Shown: positions 10,474 to 21,861 of the stretch, piece after piece
Layout of the letters: each line of letters starts with the position of its first letter
How positions within the stretch are numbered: position 1 is the stretch's first letter
Origin: Cryptomeria japonica
Lineage: Eukaryota; Streptophyta; Pinopsida; Cupressales; Cupressaceae
Direction: 5' to 3'
Assembly (NCBI RefSeq): GCF_030272615.1
Contig: NC_081406.1
Location: 246,695,218-246,759,217 of the forward strand
Length of the DNA stretch: 64,000 nucleotides
The notes under the pieces: model-generated
Told to the model about the DNA's origin: nothing
Databases searched by the model: none
Seen by the model: the letters and a program-made list of their open reading frames with translations, nothing else
Made by a program: the position numbers and the translations under genes

Positions 10474-12316
10474 GCTGATAGAGATGTGATTGAGAGATGT
10501 GGATTATCATCCTTACTAGACATGCCTTGGTATATTATTAACCGGGGTTTATTGACAACATTGACAGAGAGGTGTCACAGTGATATGAACACCTTTCATT
10601 TGGCGACCAGTGAGATGATAGTTACACTAGAGGACTATTATCAAATTTTGCAGATTCCTATGGTTGGGGATTTGTTACCCTATGAGAAGACCAAGGAGGG
10701 TGGCATAGAGGCTCTCCACCATATCTTCCAAGATGATCACATTAGTAGCTACGAGATCCTATGGCAGGATTTTTTGGATTTGGGTTACGCTCTGCCATTG
10801 TCAGTATTAGCAAGTTTCATTGGTGATTCCTTGTGTCCCGACCATAGGTCGAAGGGTCTAGCCATTGGATGGGGATTAGTTCTAGAGGATATGGTGATGT
10901 AGGGATGTAGGTTTGAATGGGGGTCTTGTATGTTGGCTCACCTATCCTGAGAGCTCCATCAGGTAGTATATCTAGGATACACTAGTCTATCAACTAGGGT
11001 GACGTTATTACAGGTGTGGTCCTGGGAGCATATACCAGTGTCGAGACCACTTGTAGACCAGGATAGGCCAGTTGGTCGGGAATATGCATATGGGTATACA
11101 GGTGTAGTTGTCCAACGTAAGCTGGGCAAACAAGAGCACTGGCGAAGGGCGTTGGATGACATCGATATGGTCATCCGGAGACCTATATGGATTGTGAGGT
11201 TAGGGTGGAGGATGTGATAGAGATGCCCTATGCATATATGTTGAGGTACCTGATTGGGCAGATGCCATTTATCATTGAGATATTTTTACACAGTCATGTT
11301 TATCAGCAGTATGGTAGACAACATGGGATACCACAAGGAGCTTGTTTGTACGCTCATTAGTGAAAGGATGTGCCGGAGTGGGGGCCTACCCTAAATAGTG
11401 GAGCATCTATGGATGAGTACATGATGATGGCAAGACAGATCTAGGATTATGGGATCAGGGTAATGGATGTTGGGATGACAAAGGAGTTCTCAGCTTACTT
11501 TGTGGCACATGCAGTGACTCGCATATCTGATTCGATAGAGTTATTGTCATGTTTTGATGATGAGGAGGAGGAGCAGCCATAGAGGCGATGGGGTCCTAGA
11601 CAAAGAGGGGAGGATGAGGGAGTGGAGGGAGGATATGGAGGTGGAGGGGGTAGTGGAGGTGGTAGAGGTGTTGGTGATAGAGGTGGAGATGGAAGAGGTG
11701 GAGGTGATAGACGTTTTGGTGATAGAGGTGGAGATGGCAAAGGTGGAGGTGATAGAGGTGGAGATGGTAGAGGTGGAGGTGGTAGGATAGGTGTGGTGTT
11801 AGCTATTGTGGGAGGGATAAAGGATGATAGGCAACCTTCCTAGAGGAGGAGATCTGACGTTCTACCTCCACCAACACTTCAGACAGGGATAGGTGTAGTT
11901 AGGACCATGACACAGGTGCTAGTGCAGCAACGACAGATCGCGCATCTAAAAGGTAGAGATGGATACAGCAGTATAGTGTCAGGGCCGAGCAGAGGCCCTT
12001 GATGACAGGTTAGAGAGAGCCATGGTTGATGCCCCACTCTGGGACACACTGAGGGAGATACAGTTTTCGGCCAAGGAGGTCGAGTATTATAGGTGTTTGT
12101 ATGAGGATATGGTCCCTCAAGATCATAGAGCTCCTAGCTATGCTGCAGTGGTGTCCACTCGATCTGGTTGTAGTCATACAAGGACAGAGAGAAGAGGTGT
12201 TACGGGGCTGGCACGATGTGATCCATCTGGTGGAGATCCGTGAGCTAGGACATCTACTGCTAGACCATCTACCTCAGGAGATAGTCATACCTAAGAGATA
12301 TGTCATGTTGTATTGA
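10474..12316 (+). pseudogene. Plant mobile domain (PMD) gene relic, antisense to G2
   Basis: Reading frames 10474-10902 and 10999-11217 show PMD hallmarks: IERCGLSSLLDMPWYIINRG, TFHLATSEMIVTLEDYYQI, and later VWSWEHIPVSRPLVDQ and QRKLGKQEHWRRALDDIDMV. After a frameshift near 11205 the fold continues (EMPYAYMLRYLIGQ) and ends in an acidic stretch, a Gly/Arg/Asp-rich repeat (11622-11800) and a degraded tail. PMD proteins of the MAIN/MAIL type are nuclear plant proteins, and captured PMD genes are known in Ty3/Gypsy elements, often antisense between pol and the 3' LTR, as here. At least four stops and one frameshift make it inactive. No start codon is evident, since the frame begins after a stop at 10471. 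Confidence 0.78.
11622..11800 (+). repeat. GGTGGAGATRG-type tandem repeats coding Gly/Asp/Arg
   Basis: Short repeats of GGTGATAGAGGTGGAGATGG, in the PMD frame a chain of Gly-Gly-Asp-Arg/Gly-Gly. They may be a low-complexity nucleic-acid-binding tail of the former protein. Confidence 0.7.
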
Positions 12317-12638
12317 TCACTTTGTTGTATTGATAAACATGATACCCATTGTACATTTTGACAGTTTTGTGAGATATATGATATATGGCATTGAATTTTT
12401 GATCCACATGTGATGTGTAACAGATGATGATATGATTTATGATGCACATTTATTTGATATGATGATACTGAGGATGATTAGATGCTTAGATAATAATGAT
12501 GTTCTTGATCTCTTAATGTTGATTTATATGATGATGTGAATGCATGGTTTGTGATGAATAGGTGTTTGTGATATGCATTGTTGTGTTTTACTTTGATACA
12601 AGATGAGATGTTACCTGATTGTTTATGATTTGTGAGAT
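12317..12638. other. G2 3' region, no gene seen
   Basis: AT-rich with many GATATGATG words and no frame of interest. It resembles the G1 3' region near 16430-16600. Confidence 0.5.
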
Positions 12639-12873
12639 GTATCTTGAAAATGAGATGTAAATGATAATTATAATGATATGAGATATATCTTGAAAATGAG
12701 ATGTAAATGATAATGATATTGATAGGAGATGTATCTTGAAAATGAGGTAAATGATAATGATAATGATAATGATATGAAATGTATCTTGAAAATGAGATGT
12801 AAACGATAGTGATAATAATTTGACATGTATCTTGAAAATGAGATGTAAATGATAATGATAATGATATGAGATT
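12639..12873 (+). repeat. Five-unit minisatellite, ~47-bp period
   Basis: Five copies start with ATCTTGAAAATGAG and continue with GATGTAAATGATAATGATAA-type sequence before GATATGAGATGT. Unit length varies because the GATAAT part expands. Position: G2 3' region. Confidence 0.85.
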
Positions 12874-13804
12874 AATGCAAAAATGATATGCAACTATATG
12901 ATCACTTTAATTTTGTCATTGTCATTCTCGTTTAGTCACTTTTTTGTGCTCTTTTTATCATAATTGAGCTTTTGATATGTTGAAAGTTAATACAAGCATC
13001 ATGGTATAACTGAACTATAATGACCTCAGTATAACTTACATGATTTTTGATATTGAAAGATGACACAAGAGTCAAGGTATAATTGAACCATACGAATGAT
13101 TACCTCACAAATAGAAAACCAAAGAAAAATGTCAGATTTCTTCATTGCTTCTCTAGCTCAGTGCATCCTTGAGTAGCTCAGGAGATCTAATGATTCAGAA
13201 ATCGAGATACAAATAGTCAAAACTTCATGCCAAAATATAATCAAATCACAATTCAGAATAAATCATCCATCGTGTGTGTGTTGAAGTTGCAGTTGGATAA
13301 TGATCTTGTTTTCTAGTCCGATGAGAAGTGTTGACAATGGTTTCCCTAGTATGGTGTGATCGTTGTTTGTTGTCTGAATGCTAAAGTGAGATGAATGTTG
13401 CCCCTAGTTATGGACACTTGTCGATGTAGATATATATGTTGATCACCAAGCCATGGTAGGATATGATATGAATAATTATTTAGAGAATCAAGGACAGTGA
13501 CTATGCTAAGTATGTTCAGGATAATGTTGTGTGTATAAGTATTCGGTGATGACTATAGGCTTAGATCAGATGGATCAAAGATATGATGTGAGTATCGATA
13601 GATAGAGGAGTTGTTCTCTGACAAATAGCGCATGATGCTAGGTTTTCACTTGTTTTTATTGCACTTTTTTATTTCTTTTTCTTTTTTTTTGCATTTTCTG
13701 ATTTTTTTTTTTTGTGTGTCACAAAGTGCATGTTTGTCAGGTTTTCACCATAGTGACGATTTTTTATACTTTTTTTTATTATTATTTTTTTTTGCTTGAT
13801 CCAT
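12874..13804. other. G2 3' untranslated region
   Basis: No reading frame. T-rich blocks occur at 13656-13800, and a CTAGGTTTTCAC word (13640) also appears near 18060 in G1, showing the two elements share this part of the 3' region. Confidence 0.6.
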
Positions 13805-14129
13805 GCATTAGACGACTCAAATGTATAATTTCTTCAGATGGATGTTGTTGGCTGGTTCGTCGAGCATGTCCCCTTCTGAATTTGACAACTGATATGCTCC
13901 TAATCCATAGGTTGATATGATGACAAAGGGTCCCAACTAGTTAGGTTCAAATTTCCCCTTCTTTTCTCAATCTTGCTAATTCCAAGGATTTTATTTTAGG
14001 ACTAGATCACTAACTTTGAAACCCCTTGGAATGACTTTGTGATTATAGCTTCTTCACATTCATTGTTGATATGCCTTGAGATGGTTATAGGTACATTGTC
14101 ATTTTTCATTAAGAAGCTCTAGTTCCTAC
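13805..14129 (-). pseudogene. G2 integrase C-terminal end
   Basis: Aligns with the C-terminal integrase end of G1 (18241-18480), for example the TAGTTAGGTTCAAATTTCCCC stretch corresponding to the GPY/F-like NWVGPF region. It is the tail of the G2 integrase, separated by G1 from the rest at 30165-31378. CCTAC at 14125-14129 is the G1 target duplication. Confidence 0.8.
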
Positions 14130-15746
14130 TGTACGTTAGGAAATAGGAAATCATCACAAGACAAAGATAAACGTAATAGCTCAATCACAAAAGGCATTCA
14201 TTGCAATGAATCTATCCTAAGACACATTCAATAGAGACATGAAAACAAAGCATACAAAACTAATGATTGTGCAAACCAGATGACGATTTGAATGCTCCTT
14301 CCATGCAGCTCCATTGTTCTTCTTTCCTCTCCAAATAGTTGTGGATCTCACCTACAAGTGCACACACAATTGAAAGCAAGTAGACGGGATTCTTGATCAA
14401 GAGTACTAGAAGCTTAGATTCGATAGCCTGATTATCAATTACCAATTACCAATTAGCCTTGATTGATGAAGATCATCCAATTTATAGAAGAATTGGAGAG
14501 ATGAACAAATTAGCATGATAGTGATTCAAATAGAAATTTAAATCAAGAATAGCAAAATTATGACATGTCTATGACAAATTGCTATGCAAAGATTTATGAC
14601 AATTTATGACAAATTCTATGCAAAGATTTATGACAATTTATGACAAATTTCTATGTCAAGAATTGATTGATTGTCAATTATGACAAATTATGACAAATTT
14701 CTATGTCATTTCCATGAATTTAGGAGAGAAATAGGAGGAATTTGAAATTAGGAAATTAGAAAATTAAGAAATTAGAAAATGAGGAATTTAGGAATTAAGA
14801 AATCGATGAAAATTAGAAATTAGGTATTAGGTAAATTAATTAATAATTTGTCATTTATTAATTAATTCACAAAGAGGAATAATTAGCCAATTAAATGAAC
14901 ATTTAATTGTAATGAGAAGACTTAGGATAAATAAGTAATTTATTAATCCTAAAGGAAGAAATGATAAACAAGGTTAAATGACTAAATCACGAAACCCTAG
15001 AAGGTGAATTAGCAATGTGAAAATGACAATTAGGTCTTGATTAAAGATAATTAATGTCGATCATGATTTTGATTTAACAAAGGACCAATGTGATAAATGA
15101 TTTGATTGATAAATACGCCAATTGATGAGGAACAATGACAAATTGATCCAAATTGACATAATTGTGATAGACAATGATCGATAGCAAAATGATCGCAAAA
15201 TGACAAAATTGACAAGAGGACAAGGATTGATGATAAATAGATTGCAAGATGACAAGATTAAAAATGACCACGATCGATGACAAATCGATTGCAAAATGAC
15301 AAGATCGAACATGACAACGACCGATGACAAATCGATCGCAAAATGACAAGATTGAAAATGATAAAGATTAATGACAAATCGATAAGAGGACAAAACCCTA
15401 ATTAGGATTGACGATGTCCAAAATGATAAGATTGATGATAAGATTAATAAGAGGACATAACCCTAATTAGGATTGACGATGTCCAAAATGATAACAAATT
15501 AGCACGCACATTGATGCGATAGGATAAAATCGATCAAAATCATGATTGGATAGTGTTGTCGACAAGACCAAATTTGAAAGCGAGACAGAATGAAGAATGT
15601 AGAAGAATGAATCGATGCTTGCAAATGATAAAAACCAAGTGCGTGACATAGGAGAAATGGTAATGCGACACAAAACCCTAAAATGAGGCAATGCGCAAAT
15701 GTTAAAGTATGACTCCGCAAGTGTTGACCATTTTTAGGTGTCTACA
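14130..15746 (-). repeat. G1 3' LTR
   Basis: In minus sense it begins TGTAGACACCTAAAAATGG and ends CCTATTTCCTAACGTACA. It is the same length as the partner at 28543-30159. Confidence 0.95.
14480..14487 (-). promoter_or_regulatory. Putative TATA box in G1 3' LTR
   Basis: CTATAAAT on the minus strand, about 1.26 kb into the LTR, leaving ~350 bp for R and U5. Confidence 0.45.
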
Positions 15747-15760
15747 TTTTGCTCCTCTTT
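15747..15760 (-). other. G1 polypurine tract
   Basis: Minus-strand AAAGAGGAGCAAAA directly before the 3' LTR, the standard plus-strand priming site in plant Gypsy elements. Confidence 0.85.
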
Positions 15761-16051
15761 GAGACAATGCGATTTTAAGCGTTGTTTGAAAGAACAATAA
15801 TGAAAATGCCCCAGACGCTGACAATGACATACGAAAATGCCCCAGACAATAACAATGACATATGCATGCCCCCTCGAGGAATTGGCCGGAAACATGCAGA
15901 AAAGAGGCCAATTGATCGATAAAAATGATAGGATCGAACGGACTAACAATCGGAGATCGGATGCACGAAGGACAAGCACTTGAAGATGCAAAAGACCACG
16001 ACCAACATAAGATGGAGAAGATGCACGTCCATCTATGCAATGACAAAGAGC

Positions 16052-16059
16052 TATAAATG
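16052..16059 (+). promoter_or_regulatory. TATA-like box ahead of an antisense ORF in G1
   Basis: TATAAATG lies ~90 bp upstream of the ATG at 16141 on the strand opposite to gag-pol. It could drive an antisense transcript but may be chance in AT-rich DNA. Confidence 0.35.
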
Positions 16060-16098
16060 AGACCAAGAGGTGGAAAATTGCTCATTTGCACTAGCTAA

Positions 16099-16335
16099 AG
16101 AGGAGGATTTGTTGCTCTGGACAAGGACACTTGCAGAGAGATGGTGAACATTCCAATGGCGGATCACCTTGGAGAATGTGTACGCACATTCAGACGACTG
16201 GACGACGTAGGAGCCGCGATATGGATCTCAAAAACCCATGTTTTCAATTTCATGACTTTTGATTGCTTGCGGGACATTGCGGGGATGAGGAGGACAGAGG
16301 GAGCACCCAGTGACAGAGGCACGTGCTCCTTATGA
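16099..16335 (+). CDS. Small antisense ORF in the G1 3' region, unrecognised
   Basis: The frame is open from 16099, with ATG at 16141 and TGA at 16333, giving 64 residues from the ATG (MVNIPMADHLGECVRTF at the start). It is richer in G+C than its surroundings. It sits antisense between pol and the 3' LTR, the place where G2 has its PMD gene and where Tat elements often hold an antisense ORF. I see no PMD motif. It may be a fragment of a captured gene or chance. Confidence 0.3.
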   Translation, partial: RGGFVALDKDTCREMVNIPMADHLGECVRTFRRLDDVGAAIWISKTHVFNFMTFDCLRDIAGMRRTEGAPSDRGTCSL

Positions 16336-17340
16336 CAAACAGTGGACATTATGAAATTTGACATGTTGTAGTCAGCCTGCGGGCCATACTTAGGACAGAC
16401 AGTCTGATTTTGTACTCCGATATTATTATGATATGTGATATGAAATGCATCGATATGATGGGATGCAATGTGTTATGATTTGTAGTTATTTTGCAATGTA
16501 TGGATGACTTATGTACCTGTTTATGAACATGTATGGATGTATTTTTATGTATTTTTGATGTATTTATGAAATGAAATGGATAAAATGCTTGATGTAATGC
16601 AAATGTACTAACCACATGGATGCAGGATGCAACATATGTTTGGGAAAATTAGAGCACTAGACCGAACGGACTATCCGAATTGATGGAAGAAATGTTAGTA
16701 AGAAGAAAATGAGACAGAAGATAGTTAAAGATGAAGAAAACTTGCTTTCAGTAATGCACTGTGTAGGTGAGAACCTTTATTTTTATGTAGCAAAATGGAT
16801 GCGTAGCATCATGGCATTGAAGGCCAGAGTTGAAATGCAACCTTTTTTGCAAAAGACAGACACATCATAGACAAACAACAATCACAATAAAAAAGAAAAG
16901 GACCATGGTCCATCCCGGTCACTCTAAATCACTCAGGGACATCATCGAGCAACATAGGAACATGATCGAAGCCAAAGATAAATCAATAAAAAGATAAGAT
17001 ACACAAATTCAAGCAAATCAGACAAACATCTTGATTTTTATTGTCAAAAGTTGAAAGTGCTGATAGGACGATCATGCTATCTGGTTTCAGGACATGTGGT
17101 ACCCCGTCTAAGACAGGACACAGTCTGGTTTCGAGTATACCACACCCTGTATAAGACCCATGATAATGTGCCAAGGACAAATGATTTTGAGGTTGATTGA
17201 TATGACAAGTGCGATCAGTTTGAATGTCTGGTTTGAGTGAAAAAGTTCATCTGTTTAAGCGCGATTTCATTAAAGCACAATATTGGATTGCGAGTCGTTG
17301 GATGTATACTCAGTGATCTGTCATATGCACAAAGGGGATA
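16336..17340. other. G1 3' untranslated region
   Basis: No gene seen. The stretch 17088-17165 has two copies of a CTGGTTTC...ACCCYGTMTAAGAC module that also occurs in the repeats at 62890-63260. Confidence 0.5.
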
Positions 17341-17760
17341 TTTTTGATTGACAAAATGCATTTTTTTGGATTTTAATGTTTTGAAATGTTTTTGTGTTCA
17401 TTTTTTCAGGACTTTTTATGATTTTTAGGGATTTTCATTTTTCAATTTTTAGATATTTTTTCAGGACATTTTTCAATTTTTTTGCTTGAAGATTTTTTTA
17501 GGACTTTATTTGATTTTTTTTGAGATTTTTTCAGGACATTATACATTTTTTTTGTTTTTTTAGGACATTTTTTAAATTTTTTATGATCTTTTTTTCAGGA
17601 CATTTTTCAATTTTTTAGGATTATTTCAGGACATTTTTCAATTTTTAAGAGGATTTTTTCAAGACATTTTTCAATTTTTACGATTTTTTTAGGACATTAT
17701 TTGATTTTTATGAGATTTTTTTAGGACATTTTTCAATTTTTAGGATTATTTCAGGACATT
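17341..17760 (+). repeat. T-rich array with a recurring AGGACATTTTTCAATTTTT unit
   Basis: About a dozen degenerate units of 25-40 bp, each with CAGGACAT or TAGGACAT followed by T runs. In element sense it is A-rich. Confidence 0.8.
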
Positions 17761-18240
17761 ATTGGATTCAAAATTTCCAGTGATTGATCATGACAAGGGG
17801 AAGGCACCCAATGCGCAGCTGAAAGACACATAGACCTAGGACCAAAACATATGGACAAGAAACTGGAGTAGGCAGGACAGTGATGTTGACCAATAACAGG
17901 CCTGGAATTGAACATTGGGTCGAGACAAAGATAGGCATGATAAACCGGACGAGAGAAAGTATAGCTAAAAGTCATGATAGATGGCGGAGCAATGATCTCA
18001 TTACTCATGGCACATGATTGCCAGGTTTTCACCATGGTACTTGCCCAAAGCGCCTGTTTGCTAGGTTTTCACTAGAGGGTGAATCATTTTTTTCTCTTTA
18101 CTTTTTTTTTGCTCTTGTTTCTTTTTTCTCTTTTTTCATTTTTTTGTATTTTTTATTTTTTTCATTTTTTTGTGTTTTTCATTTTTTTTCATTTTTTTGT
18201 GTTTTTTCAGGATCATATTTGAATAAGTATTGATAGAGAA
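17761..18240. other. G1 spacer between pol and the T-rich array
   Basis: 18090-18215 is a run of CATTTTTTTGTGTTTTT-type simple repeats. The remainder resembles G2 13400-13650. No gene seen. Confidence 0.55.
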
Positions 18241-18999
18241 TTATGCCCAGTACTTGCGAAGATGCATGCTATTGATAGGATCGGACAGAGGTTCACCTTC
18301 CGGGGTAGCAAGCTGATATGCCCCCAAGCCATATGCTGCAGTTACTATGAAAGGACCAACCCAATTAGGTTCAAATTTACCTTTGATGATGTCAGTAGAC
18401 TGTGCATTCTTAGGGTTTGCCTTTAAAACTAGGTCTCCCACTTCGAAGTGTCGCCCTTTGACTTTCTTATTATAAGAGTGACGGAGACGGTTTTGATATG
18501 CTTGCAAATGTGTCAGAGCTGTCTGATGCTTTTCATCTAACATCTCAAGTTGATGTAGCCGAGAGACTCTGTGTGTCTCATCATCAATCAGGTGTTGTAA
18601 GGAAACCCGCAAGGAAGGAATCTTGACTTCCAAAGGTAAAATGGCTTCCGCACCATACACCAAGGAATAAGGTGTTGTGCCAGTAGGTGTGCGGATAGAA
18701 GTGCGATAGGCCCATAGTGCTGGATTTAACTGTACGTGCCAATCTCGACCAGCGTCATTGACAACTTTCTTCAGGATCTTGATAATGGTTTTATTTGATG
18801 CTTCAGCTTGCCCATTACCTTGTGGATAATACGGACTGGAAAAATGATGTTGAATATGAAACTTGTCACAGAGTTCTTTGACATCTTTATTCTTAAAAGG
18901 TCGACCATTATCTGTGACTATGGCAAGGGGTACCCCATATCTGCATATGATATAGTTCAGCAAGAATTTTGAAATTTGGACACCAATGATATAAGTCAT
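18241..18999 (-). pseudogene. G1 integrase core and C-terminal domain
   Basis: Continuous 252-residue stretch at the end of the gag-pol frame. It shows the second catalytic Asp (VTDNGRPF), the catalytic Glu in PQGNGQAEASNK, and a C-terminal VGDLVLK...NWVGPFIV, the GPY/F-type module of Gypsy integrases. The first catalytic Asp is upstream in the segment 19000-19176 (SQWGLDLIG). Integrase inserts the cDNA into the host chromosome. The frame is separated from upstream parts by stops at 19057 and 19177 only. Confidence 0.9.
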
Positions 19000-19809
19000 G
19001 GGGATAGCCTCGATCCATTTGGTAAAATATTCTGTAGCTGTAATAATGAACTTGTGTCAATTTGCAAATGTTGGGTGAATCTTGCCGATAAGATCCAATC
19101 CCCACTGAGAAAAGGGCCATGGAGATATGACAGAATGAAGCTCTTGGGCTGGTGCATGAATATAATTTCCATGGATCTAGCACTTGTAGCACTTTTTAAC
19201 AAAATCATGAACATCTTTTTCCAAAGTGGGCCAATAATACCCAGCACAAATCAACTTTTTGGCTAAGCTAAGACCATTGAAATGGCCCCCACATATACCA
19301 TCGTGAACCTCGTGTAAAGTCATTTTTGCTTCGTTAGAATCCAAACACTTGAGGAGGGTATGGTCAAAGGAACGACAGTAAAGGGTGTTGGTGATGATGA
19401 CATACTTGGCTGTCTGTCGGATAAAGGCTCGGCATTGGTTCACAGAAAGGTTAGGTGGTAAGGTCTGGGACTTCAAATATTGATATACGTCATTGTACCA
19501 TGGGGAGTTGGGACCAACAAGAACGCACATCACATCAGTTGTCGGAATGTCAAAAGAGGGGACCAACAATTGTTCGACCAAGAATTCACACTTGTCCATA
19601 TTATGAGGCATATTGAACATGGAAGCGATTGTAGCCATTGCATCTGCCGACTTGTTTTGCATTCTTGGCACTTGACTGAAATGGATAGCTGTGAATTTTG
19701 TCTTGAAGAAATCTACCATGTGCTTATAGGGAATAAGCTTTTCATCTTTTGTTTCGTAGTCATCATTCACTTGTCGGATGACTAATTGAGAATCTCCATA
19801 GACTTGCAA
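19000..19809 (-). pseudogene. G1 second RNase H end and integrase zinc-binding domain
   Basis: 19809-19600 carries the end of the extra RNase H (VYGDSQLVIRQV with catalytic Asp, and KSADAMA). Then comes a linker, and the HHCC zinc domain of integrase (LHEVHDGICGGHFNG ... KKCYKC) ending at 19180. The TAG at 19177 and TGA at 19057 interrupt the entry into the catalytic core. All is in the same frame as the rest of gag-pol. Confidence 0.85.
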
Positions 19810-20256
19810 ATGCTTGACATTCTAGTGCACTACTACTCAGAGTCCTGTAACCAGTGCTTCATACTCTGCAATGTTATTGGTGCAGGGGAAAGTTATTCTA
19901 TAAGACTTTGGAATAGCATCACCTTGAGGGGTGACAAACAAGATGCCTGCTCCGGACCCGAACTTGGTATGGGACCCATCAAAGTATAACTTCCATTCAT
20001 TAGATGATGTGAAAGCAAAGATTGATTCATCTGGAAAATCAATCAACATGGGATGATCATCAGAAATAGGAGCCTCTGCAAGTTGATCTGCTATGACTTG
20101 TCCTTTTATGGCCTTTCGCTCCATATACTCAATGTCAAATTCACTGAGAATCATGACCCATTTTGCTAGGCGACCTGTCAAAGCTGCTCGGCTAAGCAAA
20201 TATTTTAAGGGATCAATTTTTGCAACCAACAATGTTTGGTGGCTTAGCATATAATG
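19810..20256 (-). pseudogene. G1 tether and extra (archaeal-type) RNase H
   Basis: Contains the RNase H linker (GRLAKWVMILSEFDIEYMER), then WKLYFDGSHTKFGSGAG with the first catalytic Asp and NNIAEYEALVTGL with the catalytic Glu. A second RNase H at this position is diagnostic of Tat-lineage elements and is thought to process the RNA-DNA hybrid in place of the weakened first RNase H. Stops at 19837 (TGA) and 19822 (TAG) cut it from its end. Confidence 0.88.
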
Positions 20257-20619
20257 TCAGAGCTTTTGTGTGGTAAATACCACTGCTAAGCATGCCCTCT
20301 CAATAGTTGAATAATTTAATTCATAACCAACCAATGTCCGGCTGATATAGTAAATAGCTCTTTCTTTGCCATTCTCATCTTGTTGAGCCAAGAGAACTCC
20401 TAATGTTGTTTTAGTTGCAGAGATATACAATAAAAAGGGCTTTCCTTCTATAGGAGGCATTAGAATAGGCGATGATAGCAAATAGTCCTTGAGAGCTTGA
20501 AAGGCTGATTGACATTGCTCAGTCCATTTAAAAGTGACACCTTTGTGCAGTAGATGTTGGAATGGATGACATTTGTCTGCCAACTGAGCTATGAAGCGAC
20601 GAATTGACTAGAGCTTTCC
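20257..20619 (-). pseudogene. G1 RT-linked RNase H (degenerate active site)
   Basis: Motifs FLLYISATKTTLGVLLAQ and YYISRTLVGYELNYSTIER identify the Gypsy RNase H directly after the reverse transcriptase. The usual first Asp position reads ATK, as expected where the second RNase H has taken over. The upstream join has stops at 20608 (TAG) and 20620 (TAA), and the downstream one is TGA at 20257. Confidence 0.85.
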
Positions 20620-21861
20620 TTACAGACTTCTTAATTGCCAGAGGTTTGAAGGTGGAGGCATATCCATTATTGCTTTGACCTTGGCGGGGTCGACCTCAAT
20701 GCCTCGGTGAGAAACAATGTATCCGAGTAATTTGCCAGCTGTAACACCAAAGACACACTTTTTTGGATTGAGCCTAAGTTTGTAGGTCTCCATTCTATCA
20801 AAGATTGGGCCCAAGATGGCTAGATGACTATCTCTGGTAATAGATTTACATAACAAGTCATCAACATAATCCTCCATCAAAGTATGCATGAAATCATGAA
20901 AAATTGTCGTCATTGCTCTTTGATATGTTGCACCTGCATTTTTGAGACCAAAGGGCATCACATTCCAGCAATAGGTGCCCCAAGCACAGGTGAATGCGGT
21001 CTTATGTTGATCTTCAGGAGCAATGCGAATTTGGTTATAGCCGAAGAAACCATCCATTAATGAAAGCATCTCATATCCAGCCGTCATGTCCACTATGATA
21101 TCTATGTTTGGCAATGGAAAATCATCTTTAGGGCATGTTTTATTGAGGTCCCTAAAATCTGTGTAGATTATGATGCCCCCAGTTACCTTGCTAACTGGTA
21201 CTAAATTTGAAATCCAGTCTGCATAATCAATGGGTCTGATGAAGCCCACATCTAGTAATTTTTTTAATTCCACTTTGACCAGAAGAGCCACCTGAGGATG
21301 CATCTTTCTAAGTTTCTGTTTGACAGGCTTGGCATCCGCTTTTAATGGCAAATGATGAAGAACCAATTCTGGATCAAGGCCAGGCATATCTGCATAGGAC
21401 CATGCAAAGCTGATCTTCTTCTCAAGAAAGAAATTGACAAAATCTAGTTTTTCTTGTTGTGAGAGGGAAGCAGCAAAATGAATGACCTTAGGGTTGTCAG
21501 GTGTACCCAAATTGATTTCCTCGGTCATTTCCACAAGTAATGTTGATTTGTCCTGACTTGACAGGGGTATGTCCACTCTTCCACCTTTAGGCACCTCAGA
21601 GAGGTTTTCACCCGCAGGTACGTCTTTTATTTTTACTTTTGTATGATCAGAGAGTGCCTTACGGTTTTCACTCAAAGATCTATTCTTTTGATTTTTTTCT
21701 TTTTCTTTTTCTTTTTTATGACTGGAAGAGGGACTTGACTCCCCAAAATATGCTGTAGAATCTAGGTCGATAGCAAAGCCTGCCTTATGATCGCCTTGTG
21801 GTATGCCTTCCCGTAGTCCCAGGAATTCTGCAATTGCTTCGTCATTTTGAAAACAGTCCAA
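20620..21861 (-). pseudogene. G1 reverse transcriptase
   Basis: A 413-residue open stretch. It has the finger and palm motifs LLDVGFIRPIDYADWISN, DFRDLNKTCPKDDFPLP, FFGYNQIRIAPED, MPFGLKNAGATYQRAM and the catalytic YVDD in MEDYVDDLLCKS, followed by the thumb. It copies element RNA into cDNA in the particle. All catalytic residues are intact. The N-terminal ~130 residues are a charged linker between protease and RT. The Met at 21861 is not the natural start: the frame continues upstream through the TAG at 21895. Confidence 0.92.

Noticed and set aside
11495-11740. Pro-rich minus-strand ORF
   Set aside because: It is the reverse strand of the Gly/Arg-rich PMD tail repeat; composition explains it.
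12588-12893. 101-residue minus-strand ORF rich in Ile and His
   Set aside because: Encoded by the 47-bp minisatellite; repeat composition keeps it open.
15061-16091. Overlapping minus-strand ORFs of 70-130 residues in the G1 3' LTR and just inside it
   Set aside because: Those within the LTR recur at 29487-30133, are non-coding LTR sequence, and show no motif.
18018-18233. Phe/Ser-rich plus-strand ORF resembling a membrane peptide
   Set aside because: Arises from the T-rich simple repeat; no conservation seen.
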